Positions 26,963 through 39,125 of a stretch of 64,000 bases of DNA are shown piece after piece. Both the position numbers and the translations under genes were made by a program. Source of the DNA: Fuscovulum ytuae. Lineage in GTDB: Bacteria > Pseudomonadota > Alphaproteobacteria > Rhodobacterales > Rhodobacteraceae. The stretch lies in assembly GCF_029953595.1 (NCBI RefSeq), contig NZ_CP124535.1:2711001-2775000 (forward strand), read 5' to 3'. The notes below the pieces were generated by a model. That model was not told the origin of the DNA and made no database searches. It worked only from the letters and a program-made list of their open reading frames with translations. Every line of letters begins with the position of its first letter. Positions within the stretch are counted from its first letter, which is position 1.

Positions 26963-27860
26963 GGATTTGCGGGACGCGGAGGCCGCGTTCCTGCGTTACG
27001 AGGCGGTGCGGGCGCGGCTGCCTGTGGCGCGGTTCTCGGCGGCACCCGTCTTTGCGCGCACCCTTTCCGAGGTGGCCGATCGTTGGGATGGCTTCGTGCT
27101 GGATGCGTTTGGGGTGCTGAACGTGGGTGAGACGCCCATCCCTGGCGCGGTGGCGCGGATGGCCGAGCTGCGGGCGCGGGGCAAGAAGCTGTGCGTGCTG
27201 ACCAATGCTGCGAGCTACACGCGGGCGGAAGCATTACGGAAATATCGTAATCTGGGATTCGACTTTTCCGCAGAGGAAGTGGTGTCCAGCCGGGATGTGG
27301 CAGCAGCGCGCATCGGGCGGTTGATGCCCGGCGCGCATTGGGCGGCCATCGCGGCAGAAGGGGACGGGTTTTCCGATCTGCCGGGGCGGGTGGGGGATGC
27401 GGTGGCGGAGCCTGCGCTTTTCGATGTGGCGGATGGGGTTCTGTTCCTGTCATCGGTGCGCTGGACGCCTGTCCTGCAAGCGCGGCTGATGGAGGCGATG
27501 GCGCGGCGGCCGATCCCCATCGTGGTGGCCAATCCCGATCTGGTGGCCCCGCGTGAGGATGGGTTTTCGCAAGAGCCGGGGCTGTTTGCGCATGCCATTT
27601 TGGATGCGCTGGGCGGTGTGGCGCATTGGTATGGCAAGCCCTTTGCCGACGGGTTCCATGATGCCTGCGCGCGAACCGGCCTGCCGCCCGAACGGTTGGC
27701 GATGGTGGGGGATACGCTGCATACCGATGTGCTGGGTGGTTGTGCGGCGGGGATGGGGGCGGTGCTGGTGGCGGATCACGGGTTGTTCGCGGGGCGGGAC
27801 GTGCGGGGCTATATCGCGCGTTCGGGCATCGTGCCGGACGCGGTTGTGGCGACCACCTGA
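26955..27860 (+). CDS. HAD-superfamily class IIA sugar phosphatase-like hydrolase
   Basis: A 301-residue haloacid-dehalogenase-fold protein with a GTG start inside the end of the SDR gene. Motif I is FVLDAFGVLNVGETPIPGA: the nucleophile Asp followed by Ala-Phe-Gly-Val-Leu, the pattern of the NagD-like class IIA subgroup with DxWGVL. Motif II is KLCVLTNAASYTRA, and the late motifs are YGKPFADGFHDAC and MVGDTLHTDVLGG. It probably dephosphorylates a sugar or polyol phosphate. It is the last gene of the five-gene rightward operon, and the convergent chemoreceptor gene ends 41 bp downstream. Confidence 0.85.
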   Translation: MSEDLRDAEAAFLRYEAVRARLPVARFSAAPVFARTLSEVADRWDGFVLDAFGVLNVGETPIPGAVARMAELRARGKKLCVLTNAASYTRAEALRKYRNLGFDFSAEEVVSSRDVAAARIGRLMPGAHWAAIAAEGDGFSDLPGRVGDAVAEPALFDVADGVLFLSSVRWTPVLQARLMEAMARRPIPIVVANPDLVAPREDGFSQEPGLFAHAILDALGGVAHWYGKPFADGFHDACARTGLPPERLAMVGDTLHTDVLGGCAAGMGAVLVADHGLFAGRDVRGYIARSGIVPDAVVATT

Positions 27861-27901
27861 GGCGGGTGGCATCGCGCGGGCACCCGGAACTGACCGCCGG
27901 G

Positions 27902-30208
27902 TCAGGCCACCTGCGGCTGGCGTCTGGGAGGGCCATCGACCGAGGCCACGCGAAAGCGCAGGACCATGTCGCGCAGGTGGCGAGATTCATTTGTCAGGAC
28001 GCGGGTGGCGGCGGTGGTTTCTTCTGCCATGGCTGCGTTTTGTTGCATGGTCTGGTCCAGCTGCCCGGTGGCAAGGTTCACCTCGTTGATGCCCCCGGAT
28101 TGCGCCTGCGCCGCCTTGGTGATTTCGTTCACCTGCTGCGCGATCTGTTCCACACCGCTGACAATGCCACGAAGTGCTTCGCCCGCATTGCTGACAAGTT
28201 TGGCACCGTGGGTCACCTGTTCATCCGATTCGGAAATGAGGCCAGTGATTTCACCGGCGGCCTGCGACGATCGTTGCGCGAGGGCGCGGACCTCAGACGC
28301 GACGACGGCGAAACCGCGGCCTGCCTCGCCGGCCCGTGCCGCCTCGACCGCGGCGTTGAGGGCGAGGAGGTTTGTTTGCCGCGCGATGTGATCGATGACA
28401 TCGATGATCGTCGCAATCTTGCGCGACGAGGATTCAATTCGGGACATGGCGTGGATGGCTTGGCGGACCACCTCGCCGCTTTCTTGCGCGCGGTCGTTCA
28501 CTTGTGTTGCGACCTTGTTGGCCTGAGTGGCCATGGCTGCGGCAGAGGCGATGGCGGTTGTCATTTCGCCCAGAGCGGCAGCGGTTTCCTCCAGCGTTGC
28601 GGCCGAACTTTCAGTGCGGCGAGAGAGTTCGTCGGATGAGGCGGAGATCTCAAGCGCGTTGTCGTTGATCTTTCCGGCGCGGTCGACGATGGCACCGATC
28701 ACCTCGGACAGCGATTCGATCGCGCTGTTGAAATCCTTGCGGAGCGGTTCATAGGCCGCAGGGAATGGGTCGCCCAGATGGACGGAGAGGTCGCCCGCGG
28801 CGAGCTGTTTCATCGCTGAAGCAAGGACAGAAACGATCCGATCCTGTTCGGCGGCGCGGGCTTCGCGCTGGCGGAGATCTTCTTGTTCGCGGCGCAACTT
28901 TTCGGCCTGTTCATCGGCGCGACGCTTACGCTCTGTCTCTTCGCGTCGGCGGTTTTCGCGGTCTTCGCGTTCGGCGCGGGCGCGGGCCTCTTCTTCGCGG
29001 CGGGCGTCTTCGGTGGCGAGCCTTTGGCGTTCGAGAAGGTTGTCGCGGAAGACGGCAAGGGCGCGGGCCAGGCGACCGATTTCGCCGCCCTGCCGATCAA
29101 ATCCGAGGACGGGGGCGAAATCGCCGCCGGCCAAGCGCTCGGTCACGCCGATGACACGACGCAGGGGGCGCAGGATCATGAAGAGGGTGACGGCGACGGC
29201 ACCGAGGGCAGCAAGAACCGTAAGCCCTGCAACCGAAACCATGGTCAGCCGTCCGTCTTCGGCGGCGGTGATCAGGGTGCTGCTTGCCGTCTTGATTTCG
29301 TCTATCGCGGCTTGTTCCAGTTCGCGGGCAGATGCGCTGATGCCGCCAAGGAGATCGGCCACCTCACGCGATGATTCGCTTGCGGCATCCCGCGCCGCGA
29401 TGGTGGCCGAGCGGCCCGCGAGGACACCCCCTTCTGCGGAGGAGAGGGTAATGATCCGGTCCACGGCCGGCGGTATGGTCGCATCATCGGCGAAATTCGC
29501 GGCAAGGCCACGGATCTTGCTGAACAGGGCGTTGGCCTTTGACTGGGCGGCGGTGATCTGATCGGGGTGGTCGGCGGTGGCACCGGTCAGGATCACGGAG
29601 TGCAGATCGCCGAGAAGGCGTTCAAGCTCGGTCGCGTGGGCCATCCGGGTGAGAAAGGTGCGGAGTTCGCCTGCGGGTTGGTTCGGATCGGTGCTGCGGA
29701 CCGACAGATAGGACATGTTGGAGATGTGGATGAGACGATCCCCCGCCGCGGTGACCGCTTCGCCGAGCGAGGCGACCTTTTCGCGGGTGGAGATGTTGCT
29801 TGCGATATCTTCGGCACGGGTCTGCGCGATGGTGGAAAGGAGTTCGGCAACCCGGTCGGTTCGTTTCGTGAGGCCCGGCGTGCCATCGCCGTGAATTTCA
29901 ATTTTGCCGGTGCGAAGAGAATCAAGCGCGATGAGCGCGTCGTCGATGTGGGAGGACATCTTTTCGGGATCATATTCGATCAGCAGATGCGACAATTCCT
30001 TGGTCAGGTCGCCGGACCGTTCAATGATATCGGAACTTCTAGCGAGGTTTGGCATCTCTGTCTGGACGAAATCGGACAGGGCAACGGAGAAGCGACCGAA
30101 TTGCGTGAAGCTGATCCATGTGGTGACAAAAAGCAGGCCAGAGACAAGGGCGAGGACGCCCCCGAATTTGAACCCGATGCTGCCCGTGAACGCCGCGGCC
30201 TTAGTCAT
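27902..30208 (-). CDS. methyl-accepting chemotaxis protein
   Basis: A 768-residue chemoreceptor. The ATG at 30208 was chosen because the longer frame lacks a ribosome-binding site and its extension is unlike a signal anchor. A first transmembrane span ([19 protein letters not shown]) is followed by about 310 extracytoplasmic residues, largely helical. The second span is [20 protein letters not shown], then HAMP ([19 protein letters not shown]). A highly charged coil of Arg/Glu repeats of about 55 residues leads to a second HAMP-like segment, and the signalling tip is [20 protein letters not shown]. No C-terminal CheR-binding pentapeptide is visible; it ends PPRRQPQVA. No che genes are nearby. 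Confidence 0.95.
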   Translation of the reverse strand: MTKAAAFTGSIGFKFGGVLALVSGLLFVTTWISFTQFGRFSVALSDFVQTEMPNLARSSDIIERSGDLTKELSHLLIEYDPEKMSSHIDDALIALDSLRTGKIEIHGDGTPGLTKRTDRVAELLSTIAQTRAEDIASNISTREKVASLGEAVTAAGDRLIHISNMSYLSVRSTDPNQPAGELRTFLTRMAHATELERLLGDLHSVILTGATADHPDQITAAQSKANALFSKIRGLAANFADDATIPPAVDRIITLSSAEGGVLAGRSATIAARDAASESSREVADLLGGISASARELEQAAIDEIKTASSTLITAAEDGRLTMVSVAGLTVLAALGAVAVTLFMILRPLRRVIGVTERLAGGDFAPVLGFDRQGGEIGRLARALAVFRDNLLERQRLATEDARREEEARARAEREDRENRRREETERKRRADEQAEKLRREQEDLRQREARAAEQDRIVSVLASAMKQLAAGDLSVHLGDPFPAAYEPLRKDFNSAIESLSEVIGAIVDRAGKINDNALEISASSDELSRRTESSAATLEETAAALGEMTTAIASAAAMATQANKVATQVNDRAQESGEVVRQAIHAMSRIESSSRKIATIIDVIDHIARQTNLLALNAAVEAARAGEAGRGFAVVASEVRALAQRSSQAAGEITGLISESDEQVTHGAKLVSNAGEALRGIVSGVEQIAQQVNEITKAAQAQSGGINEVNLATGQLDQTMQQNAAMAEETTAATRVLTNESRHLRDMVLRFRVASVDGPPRRQPQVA

Positions 30209-30535
30209 GGCTGCCTTACCCCTGATGCGAACAGAAACCCAAGATTGAAGGCCGCGCGGCAAAGGTTGCCGTCGCGTCTTTCTGTGATCTTGGGCCAAAC
30301 AAGTTAAGGCTCTGCTTAGCGCCACAGACCGATGCGCACCGACAATGGCCTTGCCGTTTCATTCTATTTCAAAGTTTTGGCTTCCGTCGATTTTGGCGCT
30401 ATGGGAGAGTAACGCCCTATTGGGGCCAGTCGTTGGGGTGCCGGGTGTGATCGCGTGCAGAGGTGTTCCGCTATGGTGCCGACGGTCCTTTATGGTGATC
30501 TTCAGAAGATCCCTGCGGGGCATGCGGCATAGGGC
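30209..30535. other. non-coding interval before the hydrolase/sulfotransferase-like gene
   Basis: 327 bases between divergent genes, with no gene I can support. It is AT-richer near 30355-30410 (attctatttcaaagttttgg), which may hold the promoters. A TTAA-N8-TTAG sequence at 30304-30319 resembles a CtrA box with the wrong spacing. Confidence 0.5.
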
Positions 30536-32392
30536 ATGATGGACGGGGCGGCAAAGGACGACAGAACCGCCTTGGCACCGGAGGCAGCGACGGCCTTCTG
30601 CCAGCGTTTGTATGAGAATGCCGATTTTTACGTGGATTATGACGGGCCCGATCCGGCGCGGGTGGATCGGTTTGTCATGACCTTTCCTGATATGACGCAT
30701 CCCACTGGCCCAGACGCGCCGGGATGGGGCAAAGGGTTTTTGCGCAAACGCGGGGCGGCGGTGATCTCGCTCACTTATGCGAAGACCAATTGGTATCAAT
30801 CGGACGGGTTCTTTGCGGCCGTCGAGGCGGCCCGCGACTTTGTTGCCGGGCGGGCGCCGATTTCGGCCTATGGGGCCAGCATGGGTGGCTATGGTGCGAT
30901 ACTGGCAGGCAAGAGGTTGGGCTCGGATCGGGTGATCGCTGTTAGCCCGCAGTTCAGCATCGAGCAGAATGTCACCCCTTTCGATCACCGATACCGCGCG
31001 GCAGCGGCGGAGATCGGGCCTTTCATTCATGATGTATCGGATCAGATCAGCGACGAGATTTCCTATTTCGTCATGCATGACCCGACCCATGACCTGGACC
31101 AACGGCATGTAGACCTGTTCCCGAAGGTCGCCAAATGGCACAGCATCCTCCAGCCCGGCAGCGGGCATGGCGTGCTGGAGATGTTGATTCAGGCAGGCGG
31201 GACGGATGCGCTGTTCCGTCTGATCATGGGGACCGGGGATCATCTGGCGCTACGACAGGCGCTGCGTGCGGGCCGCCGCAACAGCCCGCGATATATCCGC
31301 CGGATCGGTGAATTTTGCGTGGCTCTGCCCAGACGCAAGAATTTGGCGCAGGTGATGATTGGTGAGGCCGAGAGGGCCGGGATGAGGAGGCTGGCTTCCC
31401 GTTGGCAGTATGGGCTGGCTGAACGAGACGCCAATGTTGGCGTGGCCCGCCCTTTGGAAGAGATGCTTTTGCATATCGGCCTGCCCGGCCTTGGCGGCGG
31501 TGGATTGCAGGCGCATTTGGCCAGTAACCGGGCGGCCTATGGCGATCAGGGGGTGGAGTATTGCGGTGATCTTGCCCTTGGCGGGGGGGCGCCACCCGAT
31601 CATCGCTGGCTGAGCGAGGCATTGCTGTCGGGCGACATGGGCCGCCTGCGCGCCTTGCGCGAGTGTGAAGTGCATGCGCCCCGGATGATGCTGTCGGATG
31701 AAGACCTGTTTCTGGAGATGCCCTATATCCGCCGGGTCATGTTCAAGCAGTTTCGCGCCTTGTTCAGCGACGTGCCGATGCGGGTTCTGGTCTGCACGCA
31801 GGACAAGAGGGCCTGGCAGAGGCAGTTCTATAAACATGCGCTGGAAATGGTGGGGCGGCCCCGGTCACGCGGCGTGGCGGAACATTGGGGGCATGGCGAC
31901 AGCTTTGCCGATTTCTTTGGCAGGCCCGTGATCGCGAAGCTGTGCGACTGGGATCAGATGTTCGAAGAGGCCTTGCGCTGTTTTGGGGCCGAGGTGGTGG
32001 AGGAGATTGCCCTTCAGCCCCAAAGCAACGCTGTGGACGAGGTTCTGGGTCGGCTGGGGCTTCGCCCCGTCACAGCGGGCAGGGAAACCCAAGGCAAAGC
32101 GGGCTTGAGCGATGTCGATGCCGAGATTCTGCGGCAGGCGAATGCGCAGAGCGCGGCGATGCGGGGGATAATGCGTATCCTTCTGGGGCTACCACCAGTG
32201 GCGGAGGGGCCGGTGCAGATCAAGCCCCGGATTTTGCGGAAGATCCGTAGCATGGCGGATGAGTTGGATTGGTCGTCGCTGCAGTATCGGGAGAACCCAC
32301 CGCTGATCTATGATCGGGTGGCGTTCGAGGGCCGGAAGGACGCGCTGAGGGCGTTGGTTGCGTCTATCTGTGCCCAATCGGATGCGACCTAG
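30536..32392 (+). CDS. alpha/beta-hydrolase fused to a degenerate sulfotransferase-like domain
   Basis: A 618-residue two-domain protein of unknown role. The N-terminal half resembles an alpha/beta hydrolase: ISAYGASMGGYGAILAG holds a nucleophile elbow GxSxGG with Ser near residue 115, and a candidate histidine lies in PGSGHGVLEM near residue 210. From about residue 310 the pattern is that of bacterial sulfotransferases: LLHIGLPGLGGGGLQAHLAS aligns with the family motif LPKTGTTSLQxxL, and LSDEDLFLEMPYIRRV, MRVLVCTQDKRAWQRQFYKH and FGRPVIAKLCDWDQMF follow in the same order. The PAPS-loop lysine and threonines are replaced by GLGGGG, so sulfate transfer is doubtful. The assignment is my inference. 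Two in-frame ATGs overlap at the start. Confidence 0.7.
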   Translation: MMDGAAKDDRTALAPEAATAFCQRLYENADFYVDYDGPDPARVDRFVMTFPDMTHPTGPDAPGWGKGFLRKRGAAVISLTYAKTNWYQSDGFFAAVEAARDFVAGRAPISAYGASMGGYGAILAGKRLGSDRVIAVSPQFSIEQNVTPFDHRYRAAAAEIGPFIHDVSDQISDEISYFVMHDPTHDLDQRHVDLFPKVAKWHSILQPGSGHGVLEMLIQAGGTDALFRLIMGTGDHLALRQALRAGRRNSPRYIRRIGEFCVALPRRKNLAQVMIGEAERAGMRRLASRWQYGLAERDANVGVARPLEEMLLHIGLPGLGGGGLQAHLASNRAAYGDQGVEYCGDLALGGGAPPDHRWLSEALLSGDMGRLRALRECEVHAPRMMLSDEDLFLEMPYIRRVMFKQFRALFSDVPMRVLVCTQDKRAWQRQFYKHALEMVGRPRSRGVAEHWGHGDSFADFFGRPVIAKLCDWDQMFEEALRCFGAEVVEEIALQPQSNAVDEVLGRLGLRPVTAGRETQGKAGLSDVDAEILRQANAQSAAMRGIMRILLGLPPVAEGPVQIKPRILRKIRSMADELDWSSLQYRENPPLIYDRVAFEGRKDALRALVASICAQSDAT

Positions 32393-32477
32393 GGGCGGGC
32401 TGTTCATCACCTTGCGCCCGTAGGGACGGGACAAGCGACACCGTGGCCAGACCGTATTCATCAAGGAAGGAGGTCAG

Positions 32478-32553
32478 TGGTGAGCCCGACAGGATTCGAA
32501 CCTGTGACCCACTGATTAAAAGTCAGTTGCTCTACCAACTGAGCTACGGGCCC
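32478..32553 (-). tRNA. tRNA-Lys (anticodon TTT)
   Basis: A 76-base tRNA on the minus strand, including an encoded CCA end. The acceptor arms GGGCCCG and CGGGCTC pair with one G-T wobble. The anticodon loop is CTTTTAA with TTT as anticodon. The T arm contains GGTTCGAATCC. It lies between the hydrolase fusion gene and dapF, facing the opposite way. Confidence 0.97.
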
Positions 32554-32647
32554 ACGAGCGGGGTGATTAGTTGCGCCACGGCGGGGGGTCAAGGGCAAAA
32601 AAGGCTTGGCTCTGGATAATTTGGGGACCGGGGCGTATATGGGCGGG

Positions 32648-33499
32648 ATGATGGAAAAGCGGCCCCCGGATGGCCTGGCCTTCATGAAAATGCATGGGCT
32701 GGGCAATGATTTCGTCGTCATCGACTCGCGCGGGCGCGGGGCGGAGACGGCTGGGCGGGTGACGCCAGCGCTGGCGCGGGCGCTGGGCGATCGGAACCGG
32801 GGCGTTGGGTTCGACCAGCTGGCCGAAATCCGCGATGCGGCGGGGGCGGATTTCGCGCTGGATTTCTGGAACAGCGATGGCAGCCGGGCGGGGGCCTGCG
32901 GCAATGCCACGCGCTGCGTTTCGGATCACATGATGCGGCAGTTGGGGCGCGAGGCGGTGACATTGGTCACAGCGCGTGGCGGGCTGTCGGCGGTGCGGCG
33001 GGGCGATGGGCTGGTGTCGGTGAATATGGGGCCGCCCGTTCTGGACTGGCGCGACGTGCCCCTGTCGCGCGAGGTGGACCTTTTGCATCTGCCGCTGGAG
33101 GGCGACCCTGTGGCAGTGGGGATGGGGAATCCGCATGCGGTGTTCTTTGTGCCGGATGCGGAAAGCGTGGATGTGGCCGGATGGGGCGCGCGGGTGGAGC
33201 ATGACCCGCTGTTCCCGGCGCGGACGAATGTGGAATTTGCGTCTCTGGTTGGCCCCGATCATCTGCGGATGCGGGTGTGGGAGCGGGGGACGGGCATCAC
33301 GCTGGCCTGCGGATCGGGGGCCTGTGCCACGGCGGTTGCGGCGCATCTGCGCGGCCTGACGGGACGGCGCGTGGTGATGGATGTGGATGGCGGGCGGCTG
33401 GAGTTGGACTGGCGCGACGATGGGGTCTGGATGACCGGACCGGTGGCGCATGTCTTTGACGGCTGGCTGAGCCCGGAGTTTCTGGCAGCCGTCGCATGA
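32648..33499 (+). CDS. dapF: diaminopimelate epimerase
   Basis: DapF converts LL- to meso-diaminopimelate for lysine and peptidoglycan synthesis. The protein is about 283 residues, depending on the start; ATGs at 32639, 32648 and 32651 are all in frame and I chose the middle one. [17 protein letters not shown] is the conserved N-terminus. The first catalytic cysteine lies in [11 protein letters not shown] and the second in [22 protein letters not shown] is also conserved. It overlaps the mtaB start by four bases (ATGA), forming a two-gene operon next to tRNA-Lys. Confidence 0.95.
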   Translation: MMEKRPPDGLAFMKMHGLGNDFVVIDSRGRGAETAGRVTPALARALGDRNRGVGFDQLAEIRDAAGADFALDFWNSDGSRAGACGNATRCVSDHMMRQLGREAVTLVTARGGLSAVRRGDGLVSVNMGPPVLDWRDVPLSREVDLLHLPLEGDPVAVGMGNPHAVFFVPDAESVDVAGWGARVEHDPLFPARTNVEFASLVGPDHLRMRVWERGTGITLACGSGACATAVAAHLRGLTGRRVVMDVDGGRLELDWRDDGVWMTGPVAHVFDGWLSPEFLAAVA

Positions 33500-34749
33500 G
33501 TGTTCCTGTCTTTGCCACGCTGGGCTGCCGTCTGAACGCCTATGAGACGGAAGCGATGAAAGAGCTTTCCGCCGCTGCGGGGGTTGAGAATGCGGTCATC
33601 GTGAACACCTGCGCGGTGACGGCGGAAGCGGTGCGAAAGGCCAAGCAGGAAATCCGGCGGTTGTCGCGCGAACATCCGGGGGCGACGATCATCGTCACCG
33701 GCTGTGCGGCGCAGACGGAACCCGAGACATTCGCCGCGATGCCCGAAGTGGCGCGGGTGATCGGCAATCATGAAAAGATGCAGGCGGAAACATGGGTGGG
33801 CCTGCGCGCACCGGACCTGATCGGGGTGACCGAGAAGGTGCAGGTCGATGACATCATGTCGGTGCGGGAAACGGCGGGCCATCTGATCGACGGGTTCGGG
33901 CGGCATCGGGCCTATGTGCAGGTGCAAAACGGTTGCGATCATCGCTGCACCTTTTGCATCATCCCCTACGGGCGCGGGAATTCGCGGTCTGTCCCTGCGG
34001 GGGTGGTGGTGGAGCAGATCAAGCGGCTGGTGGACAAGGGGTTCAAAGAGGTTGTGCTGACCGGGGTGGACCTGACCTCGTGGGGGGCGGACCTTCCGGC
34101 GCAGCCCCGGCTGGGCGATCTGGTGATGCGGATATTGCGGCTGGTGCCGGATCTGCCCCGGCTGCGGATCAGTTCCATCGATTCGATCGAGGCCGATGAG
34201 GCGCTGATGGACGCGATTGCGACAGAGCCACGGTTGATGCCGCATCTGCATTTGTCTTTGCAGGCGGGGGATGACCTGATCCTGAAGCGGATGAAGCGGC
34301 GGCATCTGCGGGATGACGCAATCCGGTTCTGCGAAGAGGCGCGGCGGTTGCGGCCTGATATGGTGTTCGGGGCGGATATCATCGCGGGTTTCCCGACCGA
34401 GACGGAAGAGATGTTCCAGCAATCGGTCGATCTGGTGCGGGATTGCGGACTGACCTTTCTGCATGTCTTTCCGTTTTCGCCCCGCAAGGGGACACCTGCC
34501 GCCCGGATGCCGCAGGTGAAAGGGCCTGTGATCAAGGAGCGGGCGGCGCGGCTGCGGGCGGCGGGAGAGGCGGCGCTTGCCGCGCATCTGGCGGCGCAGG
34601 TGGGGGTTTCGCACCAGATACTGCTGGAAGGCCCGCGCATGGGCCGGACGGAGCAGTTCACTGAGGTAGAGTTCACCACCGACCAGCCGGAAGGCCAGAT
34701 CGTGACGGCACGGGTGACGGGGTTCGCGGGTGGGCGGTTGGTGGCCTAG
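33496..34749 (+). CDS. mtaB: tRNA t6A37 methylthiotransferase
   Basis: A radical-SAM enzyme that converts t6A37 to ms2t6A37 in tRNAs reading ANN codons. The protein has 417 residues. The N-terminal MTTase domain carries three cluster cysteines in [20 protein letters not shown] and [10 protein letters not shown]. The radical-SAM motif is [15 protein letters not shown] (CxxxCxxC). [12 protein letters not shown] is the MtaB-type signature that separates it from MiaB and RimO. The C-terminal about 60 residues form a TRAM domain. tRNA-Lys(TTT), a known target, is encoded 1 kb upstream. It converges with the LacI-family gene and overlaps it by four bases. Confidence 0.94.
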   Translation: MSVPVFATLGCRLNAYETEAMKELSAAAGVENAVIVNTCAVTAEAVRKAKQEIRRLSREHPGATIIVTGCAAQTEPETFAAMPEVARVIGNHEKMQAETWVGLRAPDLIGVTEKVQVDDIMSVRETAGHLIDGFGRHRAYVQVQNGCDHRCTFCIIPYGRGNSRSVPAGVVVEQIKRLVDKGFKEVVLTGVDLTSWGADLPAQPRLGDLVMRILRLVPDLPRLRISSIDSIEADEALMDAIATEPRLMPHLHLSLQAGDDLILKRMKRRHLRDDAIRFCEEARRLRPDMVFGADIIAGFPTETEEMFQQSVDLVRDCGLTFLHVFPFSPRKGTPAARMPQVKGPVIKERAARLRAAGEAALAAHLAAQVGVSHQILLEGPRMGRTEQFTEVEFTTDQPEGQIVTARVTGFAGGRLVA

Positions 34750-35807
34750 CGGCGGATCGTATCGCCCGGTTGCAGTGTCGGGGTAAGTTCGATCACCTCG
34801 CCCCCGATCACGCCCTCATGTTTGCCGGCGATGATCTCGGCCGCGCGGCGGCCGATTTCGAGGCGGCAGGCATCCATGGTGGCAAGGCGACGGGGCAGGC
34901 CGTCAAGGAGTTCCACACCGTTGAAGCCTGCAAGGCCGATCTTGCCGGGCACGTCGATGCCCTTTTCAAGGCACCACAAAAGGCCGCCAGCGCCGATCAT
35001 GTCGTTGGAATAGTAGAGGAAATCCACATCGGGCGTGCGTTTCAGCACGGCTTCGGTCATTTCGCGGCCCTTCAGAAGGGCAGAGCCGCCGGAATAGAAT
35101 TCGCGATCAGCCAGCGTAAGGCCCGCCTTGGCGAGAGCCTCTTCAAAACCTGCAAGGCGTTTCTTCGCGCGGTGATCATAGGGCATCATCGTGCCGCAAA
35201 AGGCGATGCGGCGGTAGCCTGCGGCGATGATCGCCTCGGCCATCTGGCGGCCCGCGCGGCGGTGCGAGATGCCCACGGCGCTATCGATGGCGGTTCCGTC
35301 GATATCCATGATCTCGACAGTCGGGATGCCTGCCTGCGCCAGCATGGCGCGCGAGGCATCGGTATGTTCCAACCCTGCCACGATCATCCCAGATGGACGC
35401 CATGACAGCATTTCGTAGATCACCGCTTCTTCGCGTTCGGGGGAATAGTTGGTGACGCCCACGACAGGTTGCAGACCCGTGTCTTCCAGCGTGTCGGAGA
35501 TACCGGTGAGCACCTCGGGGAAGACCATGTTGGACAGGGAGGGAATGATGACACCCACAAGGTTGACGCGCTGTGAGGCCAAGGCGCCTGCGATCTTGTT
35601 CGGCACATAGCCCAAGCTGCGGGCCGCTTCCAAGACACGCTCACGCGTGGCTTCAGAGACATCGCCCCGATTGCGCAGGACGCGGCTGACCGTCATTTCG
35701 CTGACACCGGATGCTTCGGACACATCGCGGAGGGTAAGGGTGCGCCGGGGATCGAAACCGGGGGGCTTGGTCACGGGGTAAAGGTCCTGCCTGTTCTGGT
35801 TGGACAT
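34746..35807 (-). CDS. LacI-family transcriptional regulator (GntR gluconate-type)
   Basis: A 353-residue repressor. The helix-turn-helix LRDVSEASGVSEMTVSRVL (residues 26-44) and hinge helix VPNKIAGALASQRVNLVG are standard LacI features. The ligand-binding domain contains VIIPSLSNMVFPEVLTGI and IGLAGFNGVELLDG. SLGYVPNKIAGALAS and the FNGVELL segment resemble the gluconate repressor GntR. The start at 35807 follows AGGG; a longer frame to 35852 overlaps the operator. No gluconate genes are in view, so its targets lie elsewhere, apart from itself: two palindromic sites occur directly upstream. Confidence 0.9.
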   Translation of the reverse strand: MSNQNRQDLYPVTKPPGFDPRRTLTLRDVSEASGVSEMTVSRVLRNRGDVSEATRERVLEAARSLGYVPNKIAGALASQRVNLVGVIIPSLSNMVFPEVLTGISDTLEDTGLQPVVGVTNYSPEREEAVIYEMLSWRPSGMIVAGLEHTDASRAMLAQAGIPTVEIMDIDGTAIDSAVGISHRRAGRQMAEAIIAAGYRRIAFCGTMMPYDHRAKKRLAGFEEALAKAGLTLADREFYSGGSALLKGREMTEAVLKRTPDVDFLYYSNDMIGAGGLLWCLEKGIDVPGKIGLAGFNGVELLDGLPRRLATMDACRLEIGRRAAEIIAGKHEGVIGGEVIELTPTLQPGDTIRR

Positions 35808-35821
35808 TGTTAGCCCTAAAC
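35808..35821. promoter_or_regulatory. second, weaker GntR-type operator overlapping the regulator's leader
   Basis: TGTTAGCCCTAAAC matches the pattern TGTTA-N4-TAACA in all of the first arm and three of five positions of the second. It directly precedes the regulator's start codon, 46 bp centre to centre from the stronger site, a spacing compatible with looping or roadblock repression. Confidence 0.4.
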
Positions 35822-35852
35822 TACCCCCTTGTCCAAGAGACGATGATCGCAT

Positions 35853-35868
35853 ATGTTACCGCTAACAG
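35853..35868. promoter_or_regulatory. candidate GntR-type operator upstream of the LacI-family gene
   Basis: ATGTTACCGCTAACAG contains perfect arms TGTTA and TAACA around CCGC. It closely resembles the Escherichia coli GntR operator pattern ATGTTA-N4-TAACAT. It lies 46 bp upstream of the regulator start, so autoregulation is likely. Confidence 0.65.
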
Positions 35869-36044
35869 GTCGGGGCGAAAGCGATTGACCGATACATATC
35901 CTGCGCGTCCTGCAAGCTCTCAACCCAGACGCAACGGACCCGAGGGGGGAAGTGGTGGGCCAAAAATTCACTTCCCCCTTTTTCTTTTCCTGATCCAGCC
36001 AAGGTTGCACCGTATCGCGTTTTCGCGCATCAAGGCGGGCGTGT

Positions 36045-36120
36045 GGTCCCGTAGCTCAACGGATAGAGCGTCCCCCTCCTAAGGGGAAGGTTGCAGGTTC
36101 AAGTCCTGCCGGGATCGCCA
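36045..36120 (+). tRNA. tRNA-Arg (anticodon CCT)
   Basis: A 76-base tRNA with an encoded CCA. The acceptor GGTCCCG pairs with CGGGATC with one wobble. The anticodon loop is CTCCTAA with CCT, flanked by a CCCC/GGGG stem. The T loop reads GGTTCAAGTCC. It is transcribed away from the LacI-family regulator. Confidence 0.96.
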
Positions 36121-36216
36121 GTTTCCCTTTACGTCGGAAAGATGCGGGCTGTGGGCGGGTGTCGCATTGCGGGCGGGGCTGTCGCGGCGTCTGATGGGCC
36201 AGCGATGGAGGCCCCC

Positions 36217-39074
<2,858 letters not shown>

Positions 39075-39125
39075 TTATAGCGGGGTAAGGGGGGAATGTC
39101 ACGCCTTGGGCACAAGATATTGCGG

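Noticed and set aside
30304-30319. CtrA box upstream of the chemoreceptor (TTAA-N8-TTAG)
   Set aside because: Spacing is eight rather than seven bases; with the correct spacing only five of eight positions match.
32461-32910. Minus-strand open frame ending in VAQLVEQLTFNQWVTG
   Set aside because: This peptide is the well-known translation of a tRNA gene; here it is tRNA-Lys plus the antisense of dapF.
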